The notes beneath the pieces were generated by a model. That model made no database searches. It had not been told where the DNA came from and saw nothing but the letters and a program-made list of their open reading frames with translations. Shown in pieces: positions 7,007 through 14,502 of a stretch of 29,701 nt of DNA; the first letter of the stretch is position 1; each line of letters starts with the position of its first letter. This DNA is from UBA7803 sp041686955. Its GTDB lineage: Bacteria > Pseudomonadota > Gammaproteobacteria > Pseudomonadales > Azotimanducaceae. The stretch covers positions 1-29,701 of the forward strand of contig JAWLCV010000050.1 in NCBI GenBank assembly GCA_041686955.1, in the 5' to 3' direction. The position numbers and the translations under genes are program-made.

Positions 7007-9385
7007 TCAGATGGTGTCCAGTTGCGCCCGGGCCTCTTCCAGCCCATGGAACCGCTGTCGTGAGCCCACGGCTGCCAGAAGCTCGGGCCGTGCCTGTTCG
7101 GGTTGCCCATTGAGCACGTAGGCCATCCCCAGGTGATAGCGCATCTCCACGTCGTCACCTCCTTTTCTGAGGGCGGCCTTGATGTAGCGGATAGCCTGTG
7201 CGCCGTCGCCCAGCCGGTAGTAGATCCAGCCGATCGTGTCCAGCAGCTCGGGTCGGTTGGTGCTCCCGTACGGACGCATCAGCGACATGGCCTTGTGCAG
7301 GTTCTCGTCGGTGGGCAGATGATCGGCGTAGAGCATGGCCAGGTTGTTCCTGGCAACGACGACGTCTCTGTAGGTCAGAGCGGTCTCGTAGAGCGCGATG
7401 GCTTCGCGGTGGTTGCCCTGGACCTCCTGAATCTGGGCCGCCCGCACGAGCAGGCCGGGGTCCTCCGGGTGGGTTTTCAGGCCGTCCAGATAGGCCGCGT
7501 AGGCGCCGGATACGTTCCCCTGCTGATAACGCAGGTCGCCGAGGAGCAGATAACCGCTCGAGACTTGTGGAGACCGCTCCACCGCACGCTGGTACTGGGA
7601 GGACGCCAGATCCAGATCGCCGTCCTGCGCGTGCAGGTCCCCGAGCAGGAGAGTCGCTTGGCCCTGCTCCGGGTGACGCTCTGCGTGGCTCCCGAGGAAC
7701 GCGATGGCCTTGCCGCGCTGATCCATCGCTACGTACACCTCTACCAGCGCCCTCAGAGCCTCGGCAAGTCCCGGCTCCAGGGCCACCGCCTTCTCCAGCA
7801 TCTCCGCCGCAGCAGGGTAGTTCCGCTGCTTCTGGTAGACGCGGCCGAGCAGGTACGTGCCCAGGAGCCGGGTCTGCTCCTGGCGGGCGAGATGGTCTGC
7901 CTGGCCGATGGCCTCCTCGAGGTCGCCCCGTTCGGCGTAGGCCGCCACAAGCAGGCGGGAGGCTTGCGTATTCTCGGGATTCACCCGGAGCGCCCACGCC
8001 GCCATTTCTACGGCCATGTCCAGATCACCGTGACCGAGCGCGGCCTCGGTGAGAGCAATCAGCGCAGTCTCGTTGTCGGGCTCGATGGCCAGAGCCTGGC
8101 GATAGTTGTCGAGGGCGAGATCGATTGATCCGTCGCGCTCATGAGCCCGGGCGAGCAGCAGCAGGGCGGCCACCGACTCGGGCTCGTTGCGCAACACTGA
8201 CCGTGCTTGGGCAATCGCCGTCTCGGGGTCATCCGACTCCAGGGCGAGTTCGGCGCGCGTCAGCAGTGCCTGGGGATTCTCCGGTTCCAGGCCGAGAATC
8301 TGCCCCAGCAGCTCTTCGGCCTGGTCTCTGTTGCCTGAAGACAGCTCGAGCCGGACCAGCTCGTTTCGGGCCTGCTGTGCGCTGTCCGAGGTCGGATCGT
8401 CGGCCACGAGTTGGCGGTAGGTGGCCCGCGCCTGGTCTCGCCTTCGCTGGGCTACCTGGACTTCGGCCAGGGCGAGCCTCAGCTCCGTCTGATCGGGGTC
8501 ACGCTCGATGAACGATAACAGCGTCGCTTCGGCGACGCGCGGGTTGCGGTGGTTGACCAGATACTGGGCCAGCCACAGCTTGAGCTCCACATCGTGTGGC
8601 CGTGCATTGACGATTTGGCGAATGACCTGCTCGGCCTCGTGGCCGCGCCCGTTGGCTTCGAGCAACGTCACGTAGCGAAAGTAATAGTAGAGGTTCTCGG
8701 GGTACGCCGATATCAGGTTCCGGTAGATGCGGGCGGCTGTACCCACGTCGCCGGTCGCTTCGTGCACAGATATTTCCAGCAACTTGAGGGCGGCGCTCTC
8801 CGTTTGCTGCTGGATACCCTGGCGGATGATCGACAGCGCGAGTTGCGGGTCTCGGGTCTTGTACACCTGAGTCAGTACTGCCACGGCGCTGACGTTGCCG
8901 GGCTGATGTCTCAGGGCGGTCTCAGCGGATGCGGTGGCTTTCTCGGCGTCGCCGCGTTTGAAGTAGGCGGCCGCCCTCAAGGCGTGCGCCTCGGCATGGG
9001 CGGGGTCCTGTGCGAGCACGGCGTCGGCTTGCTCGATGGCCTCCTCGAACGCGTGGTTCGCAATCAGGTGAGAGCCCAGCTTGATCCGCGCACGCATGTG
9101 GGACGGGTCCAGCTCGGTGGCCAGCCGGAGATGCGCCAGCATCTCCCGCCAGTTCTGCTCGCGCTCGAGCAGCAACGCGTAAAGGTAGCGCGCCTCGGCG
9201 TGATCACCGTCGATCTGCAGCGCGTTTCGGACGTCCACCCGCGCCTTGTCGTATCGTCCGGCCGCGTAATGATCGTAGGCTCTGGAGAGGTATTCCTTCT
9301 GGCGTTCCACGCTGCCCGTGCAGCCGGCGAACGATGTAACCAAGGCGAGGGTGAGCAGCCATATGCCAGGGTTTCGTCTCATCAT
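7007..9385 (-). CDS. prsT: PrsT-like TPR-repeat lipoprotein of PEP-CTERM/EPS system
   Basis: Seen: 792 residues. The N terminus MMRRNPGIWLLTLALVTSF-AGC is a lipoprotein signal with the acylated cysteine at 22. The rest is almost wholly tetratricopeptide repeats, with recurring ALALEPG/ALRxxPEN-type helices from about 30 to 780. AAGGA lies eight bases before the first ATG. Known: a very long TPR lipoprotein is a hallmark of PEP-CTERM/exosortase EPS loci (PrsT family), presumed to sit at the membrane and scaffold export machinery. Length and neighbours (wecA upstream, Wzz and kinase downstream) support that. A general TPR protein remains possible by sequence alone, but context makes the call likely. 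The gene follows wecA by 37 bases. Confidence 0.85.
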   Translation of the reverse strand: MMRRNPGIWLLTLALVTSFAGCTGSVERQKEYLSRAYDHYAAGRYDKARVDVRNALQIDGDHAEARYLYALLLEREQNWREMLAHLRLATELDPSHMRARIKLGSHLIANHAFEEAIEQADAVLAQDPAHAEAHALRAAAYFKRGDAEKATASAETALRHQPGNVSAVAVLTQVYKTRDPQLALSIIRQGIQQQTESAALKLLEISVHEATGDVGTAARIYRNLISAYPENLYYYFRYVTLLEANGRGHEAEQVIRQIVNARPHDVELKLWLAQYLVNHRNPRVAEATLLSFIERDPDQTELRLALAEVQVAQRRRDQARATYRQLVADDPTSDSAQQARNELVRLELSSGNRDQAEELLGQILGLEPENPQALLTRAELALESDDPETAIAQARSVLRNEPESVAALLLLARAHERDGSIDLALDNYRQALAIEPDNETALIALTEAALGHGDLDMAVEMAAWALRVNPENTQASRLLVAAYAERGDLEEAIGQADHLARQEQTRLLGTYLLGRVYQKQRNYPAAAEMLEKAVALEPGLAEALRALVEVYVAMDQRGKAIAFLGSHAERHPEQGQATLLLGDLHAQDGDLDLASSQYQRAVERSPQVSSGYLLLGDLRYQQGNVSGAYAAYLDGLKTHPEDPGLLVRAAQIQEVQGNHREAIALYETALTYRDVVVARNNLAMLYADHLPTDENLHKAMSLMRPYGSTNRPELLDTIGWIYYRLGDGAQAIRYIKAALRKGGDDVEMRYHLGMAYVLNGQPEQARPELLAAVGSRQRFHGLEEARAQLDTI

Positions 9386-9422
9386 GTCGAGAGTCCTTGT
9401 TCTTCGATGTCACGGTGGTCGG

Positions 9423-11039
9423 TCACGACGTTCCGATCACCGCCAGGCTTCCGAGTCCGGCAACGTTCGCGAAGGTTCTCGTCTTGCGGCCTTTCGTCGC
9501 GATGTACTCGCACACGTAGAGGAGCACTACGAGTCTCAACACGGCTCTGGCTACGCCGCCGCCGTCCAGCGATTCCAAGGGGATGAACGGAGCCAACGCG
9601 ACGATCAGCAGCACCAGGTAGTCTTGATTGTCGAGATGGAAAAGGCTTCTGCGCGTCATCCGAATGGCGAGTAGCAGCGCGGCGGCCAGCACCAGGAGGT
9701 AGGCATCCATGGCCCAGCCGAAGACCTTCCCGTTTTCCGGGTCGCTCGATCCGATGTAGACCGCAAAGGCGCTGGCGGTGAACGTAATGAGACGGGCGAC
9801 GAGTTTCGGCTGGCTATCGAGATAGATCCAAACCGTCGCGAGCAGCATGATGCTGACCAGGGCCATGTGGGCCACTTGGCGGTGAGGCGCGCCCAGATAC
9901 GTGGTGCTGGCGAGGAGCCACACGCTCATTCCGGCCGACAGGATCCGGGCGCTGTTCGCCTGGTACCAGGAAAGCCGTCGTAGCCAGACGTTGCGGCGCT
10001 CCACGACCGCCTCGTTCGGCCCGTGGGGACGAATTCGCCAACGTGCGGCTCTCGCTCCGAAGACGGCGCCGATGACGGTCGCGCAGTAGGCGACGTAGAC
10101 GCCAAGTACCAGCACATCGGACTCGTAGCGCAAGAAGTACGCCAGGCTGACGATAACCGCCTGCAGCCCATAGAGGATCGCCACGACCTCATAGTGCTTG
10201 AATCCCAGGTCGAGCAGCTGATGGTGCAGATGATTCCTGTCTGCCTGGAACAGGGGGCGCCTGGTGGCGAGACGCACCCCCATCACGGCAACGGTGTCTA
10301 GGATGGGCAGGCCGAATATGAGCACCGGTACCACGGGACTCAGAGGCAGCGACTCCTGCTGCATGATGAGCAATGCCAGTGCTGCTGCGGTGAAGCCGAG
10401 AAACTGGCTGCCCGTATCGCCCATGAATACGCTGGCCGGGTGCGTGTTGAAGCGAAGGAATCCCATCAGCCCACCGGCGACCGTCAAGGCCAGCACCAGC
10501 AGACCGGTCTCGGCCGTCTGGGCAGCGAACAATGCGAGCAGGCAGAGGCTGAGCAGCGAGTTGCCCGCGGCGAGGCCGTCGAGCCCGTCGGAGAGGTTCA
10601 CACCGTTTGTGACGCCGACGATGAAGGCGAAGCTGAAACCCAGGCAAACCCATTCGGGGGCGGAATCCAGCGCGAAGAACGGTGCCTGAGGAGCATACCC
10701 GTACGCCCAGAGGAACACGCTGGCCGCCATCACCTGGCCCACCAGCTTGGTGTAGTGAGGAAGATCCCTCAGATCGTCGAGGAGGCCGAAAACGATTACG
10801 ATGGCGACACTGGCTGCCAATGGAACGTAGTAGGCGTCCGGCGGCATCCAGACCACGGCCGCGATGACCGCACCCAGGACGATCGCGATTCCGCCACTGC
10901 GGGGGATGCTGCTGGTGTGGATCTTGCGCTGGATGCCGGCGACGTCCATCAGCCCCAGCTCCGGTGCATATCGCCGGCAGACCGGTAACAGCACCGTCGT
11001 GACGAACAAGGCCAGGGCAAAGCTGAGGGTCACGGCCAT
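9423..11039 (-). CDS. wecA: WecA-like undecaprenyl-phosphate GlcNAc-1-phosphate transferase with extended C terminus
   Basis: Transfers GlcNAc-1-phosphate from UDP-GlcNAc to undecaprenyl phosphate at the inner membrane, starting the repeat unit. Seen: the catalytic core is complete. It has RKIHTSSIPRSGG near residue 38, the Mg-binding DDLRD (about 88-92), NGVNLSDGLDGLAAG, GDTGSQFLGF and the HLHHQLLDLG loop that marks WecA-type members. The core is spread over about ten membrane helices. Odd: most relatives end near 360 residues. Here a further 180 or so follow, with five or so extra hydrophobic segments (SVWLLASTTYLG, VSIMLLATVWIYL, YLLVLAAALLLAI and others). I chose ATG 11039 (AGGA ten bases upstream). 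A GTG at 11117 would add 26 residues but has no clear ribosome binding site. Some EPS loci carry such extended forms; the tail has no assigned role. Confidence 0.88.
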   Translation of the reverse strand: MAVTLSFALALFVTTVLLPVCRRYAPELGLMDVAGIQRKIHTSSIPRSGGIAIVLGAVIAAVVWMPPDAYYVPLAASVAIVIVFGLLDDLRDLPHYTKLVGQVMAASVFLWAYGYAPQAPFFALDSAPEWVCLGFSFAFIVGVTNGVNLSDGLDGLAAGNSLLSLCLLALFAAQTAETGLLVLALTVAGGLMGFLRFNTHPASVFMGDTGSQFLGFTAAALALLIMQQESLPLSPVVPVLIFGLPILDTVAVMGVRLATRRPLFQADRNHLHHQLLDLGFKHYEVVAILYGLQAVIVSLAYFLRYESDVLVLGVYVAYCATVIGAVFGARAARWRIRPHGPNEAVVERRNVWLRRLSWYQANSARILSAGMSVWLLASTTYLGAPHRQVAHMALVSIMLLATVWIYLDSQPKLVARLITFTASAFAVYIGSSDPENGKVFGWAMDAYLLVLAAALLLAIRMTRRSLFHLDNQDYLVLLIVALAPFIPLESLDGGGVARAVLRLVVLLYVCEYIATKGRKTRTFANVAGLGSLAVIGTS

Positions 11040-11120
11040 GCGCAGGTGGTCCTGTTCAGCCACAGGTAGAAGGTGGGCGCGCGATACGGCGGGTCGCGCG
11101 GACGGGGCCGCCGACACCCG

Positions 11121-11144
11121 GCCGGCAGCTTTCGCTAGGCCGGC
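11121..11144 (-). other. GAAA-capped hairpin upstream of wecA
   Basis: On the minus strand this reads GCCGGC, CT bulge, AGC, GAAA loop, GCT, GCCGGC: a nine-pair stem with a tetraloop. It lies between the VPLPA-CTERM gene stop (11178) and the wecA start. There is no following T run, so a simple intrinsic terminator is unlikely. It could protect or process the upstream message, or damp read-through into the EPS operon. Confidence 0.5.
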
Positions 11145-11177
11145 CGCGGGATCAGGCGCAGCGCCCGCCTACGACGC

Positions 11178-11702
11178 TCACGACGTGGCGGCGTACTGCC
11201 TGCGCTGACGGCCGACCAGGACCAGGCCCAGTAATGCCGAGATGAACAGCCAAGCCGCTGCGGGAAGCGGGACCGCAGTGGGGGCACCCGGAGCGACGTC
11301 GAGCCCGCGCCCAACGTTTTCCAGCCCGGGTGGACTGACGTTCGCCACGAGGCTCGCTGGAATGATGTTGCCGCTGGGATTTGCCTGAATCTGTCGACTG
11401 AACCCTGGCCCGCTGATGACGAGGCCGCCCAGGTGACTGGCCGCGACCTTGAACAGTTGCGTAGAATTCGCCTTCGAGGAGGTCTTCGCGGAGCCGATAC
11501 TTCGGCCCCAGTCTCCTGCTGCGGCCTTGTTCGTATGAACGGAGCTGTCGACCAGACTGGCGGTGTCCAGATTCTGGGAAGTGCCGTTGGATTTGCTGAT
11601 CGTCAGCGTCGTTGCGTCTGCTCCCGTCGCGGCCAGCGTCCCCGCGAAAAGGATCGGGAGGCCAAAATGCAGGAACCTGAAAGAAACCAATCGAGCGATC
11701 AT
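11178..11702 (-). CDS. VPLPA-CTERM sorting-signal protein, function unknown
   Basis: Seen: 174 residues from ATG 11702, chosen because GGAG lies eight bases upstream; an in-frame ATG at 11717 has none. There is an N-terminal signal peptide (hydrophobic FGLPILFAGTLAATGADA) and a Ser/Thr/Asn/Lys-rich middle with no domain I recognise. The C-terminal tripartite sorting tail has the motif AVPLPAAAW, a hydrophobic helix (LFISALLGLVLVG) and a basic end RQRRQ. Known: this tail is the VPLPA variant of PEP-CTERM, cut by an exosortase and thought to send proteins to the cell surface or matrix. No exosortase is visible here. Inferred: a small surface or matrix protein made together with the adjacent EPS. 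It lies 138 bases upstream of wecA, with a hairpin between, so it may be expressed at a different level. Confidence 0.8.
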   Translation of the reverse strand: MIARLVSFRFLHFGLPILFAGTLAATGADATTLTISKSNGTSQNLDTASLVDSSVHTNKAAAGDWGRSIGSAKTSSKANSTQLFKVAASHLGGLVISGPGFSRQIQANPSGNIIPASLVANVSPPGLENVGRGLDVAPGAPTAVPLPAAAWLFISALLGLVLVGRQRRQYAATS

Positions 11703-11895
11703 TTTTCCCACTCCCATACTACGGGTAAGACGCTTTTCGACTTGGTCTGTCTTTAATCCCTTGTGCCTGCGTGATCTTCCGTCCCTCGAGTACCCGGACG
11801 AGGCTAGCTACGCCACCAGCCATAGGCAAGTGCTGCGGCCGCGAAGTTTGCGCTGCGTGTGTTAATGCGGGGTAATGTGCGTGTACCTGCGCCGG
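11703..11895. other. Intergenic region, no gene seen
   Basis: 193 bases between two minus-strand secreted-protein genes. It probably holds the promoter of the VPLPA-CTERM gene. I see no convincing sigma-70 or sigma-54 boxes. Some short stems are present on the minus strand (for example CGTCC pairing with GGACG across about 10 bases near 11775-11800). No coding frame with a good start was found. Confidence 0.4.
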
Positions 11896-12801
11896 TTAAT
11901 TGATGCTCTTCATCAGTTCGTTCGAGTAGGCACTTTCGTTGCCGCTCGCGTCGACGGCCGTCATGGCGAAGTAGTAACTCCCGGACGACAGGATCAACGA
12001 TTGCCTGGTGCTGCTCGACAAGGTGACCTCCAGCACATCCGTATACGCGCCGCTCATGGACCCGTAGTAGATCCGATAGCCCGCCAGGTCGGTGAGCGGG
12101 GTGCCGTCCACGTTATGTGTGGGCGCCAGCCACGCCAGGGTGACGGTCTCGTTGATGGCTACCGATACCATCGCCACGGCGCTACCGCCGGCACCGCTGC
12201 AGCTCAGGCTGTAGGTTGTGCTCTGGCTGATCGGCCCGACGCTCTCGGTCCCGTTTAGCGACTTGTCGCCGGTCCATCCGCCGCTGGCGCTGCAAATGTC
12301 CGCATCCGTCGAGGTCCAGCTGAGTTCGGCTGTGTCGCCGCTGGCTACGACGGGCTCGCTGGCGCTCAGCGTCAGGGTCGGAGCGGGCGCCGGCTCGGGT
12401 GCGGGGTCCGGTGCGGGCGCTGGCTCCGTCACGTCGCCGGCATCCACCGACACCTCGACAGTGGCCGTCGCCGAAGCACCGCCGTCCTTGCATTCGAGCG
12501 TGTATGTAGCCGGGCCTTCGAGCGGCGGCGTCTGGTAGATGCCTTCCGTAGCGAACTTGCCGCTCCATGCCCCGGAGGCGAAGCAATGTCGAGCGTTCGC
12601 GCTGGCCCAGCTCAGCAGCACGCTCTCCCCGGGCTGAACCACCGATCGATCGGCGGAGAGAGCCACGTAGGGGGGCGCCGAGGGTTCGCTTCCCCCACCC
12701 TTGCCGTTGGTGGGCTTGGCGTTTCCAGTGGGGGTGCAAAGGATGGTGATGACGGCGAGTGGGATGAGGACGACGGCGTTCGACAGACGGCGTTTCTGCA
12801 T
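11896..12801 (-). CDS. Secreted protein with two Ig-like repeats and a C-terminal FN3 domain
   Basis: Seen: 301 residues with GGAG six bases before the ATG. A signal peptide (about 1-28) is followed by a Gly/Lys/Pro linker. Two homologous repeats of about 70 residues come next (about 44-117 and 141-215). Each opens LSA-x2-x-VV-x-GD/ES-x-x-LSW and carries a Cys pair likely to form a disulfide (HCFASGAW...LEC; ICSASGGW...LSC). They are joined by an EPAPAP-type linker. The last 85 residues form an FN3-like domain (GYRIYYGSMSGAYTDV...YYFAMTAVDASGNESAYSNE). There is no sorting tail or anchor. Inferred: an extracellular adhesive or matrix protein, perhaps binding the EPS made by downstream genes. 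FN3/Ig proteins do occur at the edge of such loci. Its specific ligand is unknown. Confidence 0.8.
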   Translation of the reverse strand: MQKRRLSNAVVLIPLAVITILCTPTGNAKPTNGKGGGSEPSAPPYVALSADRSVVQPGESVLLSWASANARHCFASGAWSGKFATEGIYQTPPLEGPATYTLECKDGGASATATVEVSVDAGDVTEPAPAPDPAPEPAPAPTLTLSASEPVVASGDTAELSWTSTDADICSASGGWTGDKSLNGTESVGPISQSTTYSLSCSGAGGSAVAMVSVAINETVTLAWLAPTHNVDGTPLTDLAGYRIYYGSMSGAYTDVLEVTLSSSTRQSLILSSGSYYFAMTAVDASGNESAYSNELMKSIN

Positions 12802-12912
12802 GATTTCTCCCTTCGGCGCACGGGCCGGAACGGCTTGGGAGATTTCAGGATCTGTGATTTGCAGAGAGCTTTCTGTCGAGGGAGTCTCGATTTGCTCATG
12901 CGAATCGATTGA

Positions 12913-14289
12913 TCAGGATTCCAGCAGGTTCGCGCCCCCTTCCGGCAATCGGGCTGTGCGCGCCTGCTTGCCGATGTCATCGACCTCGCTGGTTAGGTGG
13001 CCTTCTGCGGAATGGGCAGCAGACTCCGCGTCGGCGGGTGCGGGCCGGGGTGGCGTTCTCGTCGGTGGCGGCGTCTGAACCATCTGCACCGGTACGCCCT
13101 TGGGAAACACCACCTCCCGAGCCTCGTCCGGCATGGAGATGCCCGCCTCTTCGAACGCGCGTTTCACCAGCCGGATGACCGAGGAGCGAACCTTCAGCCC
13201 GCTGTGACTGGATCCGTTGACCCAGAAATAGACCCGCAGGTTCACCGTCGAGGGACCCAGGGTCTCGGCGAGGACCATGGGTTCCGGATCGTCGATCACC
13301 GTCTGGTGATCGCGCAGCACCGCCATTGCGATAGTCTGGGCCTCGGCGATGGCGTCCTCGTAGCCGATGCCCACGGTGAAGTCGAAGCGAACGTACGGGT
13401 TCGCGGTGAAATTGGTGATGGTCTGCTTGTAGATCGTGGCGTTGGGAATCTGCACGTGGTTGCCATCCAGGGTCATCAGCAGGGTCGCCCGGGTGTTCAC
13501 CCGTTGCACGAACCCCGTGTGCCCGGCCACCTCGATGAGATCCCCGGTGGCGAAAGGCCGCTGCATGCTGATGAGCAGGCTGGCGAGGAAGTTCTCGGCG
13601 ATGTCGCGGAAGGCGAAGCCGATCACCAGACCCGCGAGTCCGGTGCCGCCGAGCACCGACAGCGCGAGCCCGGTGAGACCCGAGATGCTCAGCACCAGAT
13701 AGAGACCGAGAAGAAACACGGGCAGGGCGGCGGCCCGGGATACGACGTCCGCCAGCAGCCGGCTGCTGATACGGCGGCGCAGGACGCGCGATGCGCCGCG
13801 AACCGACCAGCGGGCGGCGAGCCAGGTGGCCGCCAGCATGAGGACTCCCACGAGCAGCAGAGGAAGCCCGCGAATCATGCCGCCGGCAATGCCGCGCAGC
13901 CTGGTCCAGGTGGGAGACAGGTCCCACAGCGGGCGTTCCACCACATGGATGCGATTCACCACGGCCAGCACGTCCTGGGTGTTTCGCGCCAGCCGGCCGG
14001 CCCATTCCTTGTGCTGCTCGTCGCGGGTTCGGCCACCCAGGAAGACGATTCCTTCCTCCACGCGTACCCGGGGCTCCTCGAACCAGTCACTGGCGCGAAG
14101 AATCCGGGTGAGCCGGTCGGCGATTTCCCGGTCGCTGGCCACGGGCGCCACGGCCACGCTCTGGCGCACCTCCAGATCCTGATCCCCCGGCGGCGCCTCC
14201 GGCGCCGCGTTGCCCGCCAGGCCCGTTGCCGGCAGACACAGCGGCAGGGCCGTGAGCAGAAGCCATCGCCAAAGCCGGGCGCGGGTCAT
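12913..14289 (-). CDS. BON-domain MscS-family mechanosensitive channel
   Basis: Inner-membrane channel that would open under membrane tension and release solutes. Seen: 458 residues from ATG 14289 with AGGAGGG upstream. A cleavable signal-like N terminus (about 1-28) is followed by a periplasmic BON domain (about 47-117; VRVEEGIVFLGGRTRDEQHKE). Membrane helices lie at about 133-158 and 181-205. The pore helix at about 207-240 has the MscS Gly/Ala pattern (LGGTGLAGLVIGFAFRDIAENFLASLL). The MscS beta domain has ATGDLIEVAGHTGFVQ and VQIPNATIYKQTITNF, then a C-terminal alpha/beta cage and a Pro-rich tail. Known: BON domains are thought to bind phospholipid or other surfaces. It is divergent from the TonB receptor. 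A much longer open frame runs antisense through that receptor and is rejected as the start. Confidence 0.92.
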   Translation of the reverse strand: MTRARLWRWLLLTALPLCLPATGLAGNAAPEAPPGDQDLEVRQSVAVAPVASDREIADRLTRILRASDWFEEPRVRVEEGIVFLGGRTRDEQHKEWAGRLARNTQDVLAVVNRIHVVERPLWDLSPTWTRLRGIAGGMIRGLPLLLVGVLMLAATWLAARWSVRGASRVLRRRISSRLLADVVSRAAALPVFLLGLYLVLSISGLTGLALSVLGGTGLAGLVIGFAFRDIAENFLASLLISMQRPFATGDLIEVAGHTGFVQRVNTRATLLMTLDGNHVQIPNATIYKQTITNFTANPYVRFDFTVGIGYEDAIAEAQTIAMAVLRDHQTVIDDPEPMVLAETLGPSTVNLRVYFWVNGSSHSGLKVRSSVIRLVKRAFEEAGISMPDEAREVVFPKGVPVQMVQTPPPTRTPPRPAPADAESAAHSAEGHLTSEVDDIGKQARTARLPEGGANLLES

Positions 14290-14319
14290 GGAGAGCCCTC
14301 CTGTAGTGGGGCCAGCCGG

Positions 14320-14339
14320 GTCGTGGCGGTCGCCACGAC
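14320..14339. promoter_or_regulatory. Perfect inverted repeat over mscS transcription start
   Basis: GTCGTGGCG, GT, CGCCACGAC: nine-base arms with a two-base spacer. It overlaps the -10 box of the predicted mscS promoter and the expected start near 14331. Because transcription would begin inside it, a DNA operator is more likely than an RNA hairpin. The regulator is unknown. Confidence 0.55.
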
Positions 14340-14367
14340 TATATTTCACCCGCTTCTCCCCGGCCAA
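14338..14367 (-). promoter_or_regulatory. Predicted sigma-70 promoter for mscS
   Basis: On the minus strand, TTGGCC (14367-14362) and TATAGT (14343-14338) are separated by 18 bases. That is four and five matches to the -35 and -10 consensus. It leads into the BON-MscS gene, whose ATG is about 40 bases from the predicted start. Confidence 0.5.
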
Positions 14368-14391
14368 GGCACCCGGCGCGTTGGCTCCCCA

Positions 14392-14435
14392 TTGACTACC
14401 GGGCCGGCTTCCTCTAAAAGAATCCGGCATGCCGG
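14392..14435 (+). promoter_or_regulatory. Predicted promoter of TonB receptor, with palindrome at +1
   Basis: TTGACT (14392-14397) and TAAAAG (14415-14420) are 17 bases apart. The 12-base perfect palindrome CCGGCATGCCGG (14424-14435) sits where transcription would begin. This leaves a leader of about 75 bases before the ATG at 14503. Confidence 0.5.
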
Positions 14436-14472
14436 TTTGTTGTTGACGGCGCGGTTTCGGGGCGAGAGAGAG

Positions 14473-14489
14473 GGATGGCGGTGCCATCC
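14473..14489 (+). other. Hairpin beside the TonB receptor ribosome binding site
   Basis: GGATGGC, GGT loop, GCCATCC: a perfect seven-pair stem in the predicted leader RNA. It ends right before the GGGGAG Shine-Dalgarno sequence. It could modulate ribosome access or mRNA stability. Confidence 0.5.
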
Positions 14490-14502
14490 GGGGAGAGCTC
14501 AA

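Noticed and set aside
11761..11880. Cyclic-di-GMP (GEMM) riboswitch upstream of the VPLPA gene
   Set aside because: Fragments such as CACGCAG, CGCAAAC and GCCTATGG recall the motif, but the tetraloop stem after CAAAC and the GACGCAAAGCC core are missing.
11718..11895. Sigma-54 promoter for sorting-signal genes
   Set aside because: PEP-CTERM genes are often sigma-54 controlled, but no TGGCAC-N5-TTGC pattern is present in either orientation.
12997..14502. Plus-strand extension of the TonB receptor frame upstream of 14503
   Set aside because: It runs antisense through mscS. ATG 14503 has a Shine-Dalgarno and starts a signal peptide.
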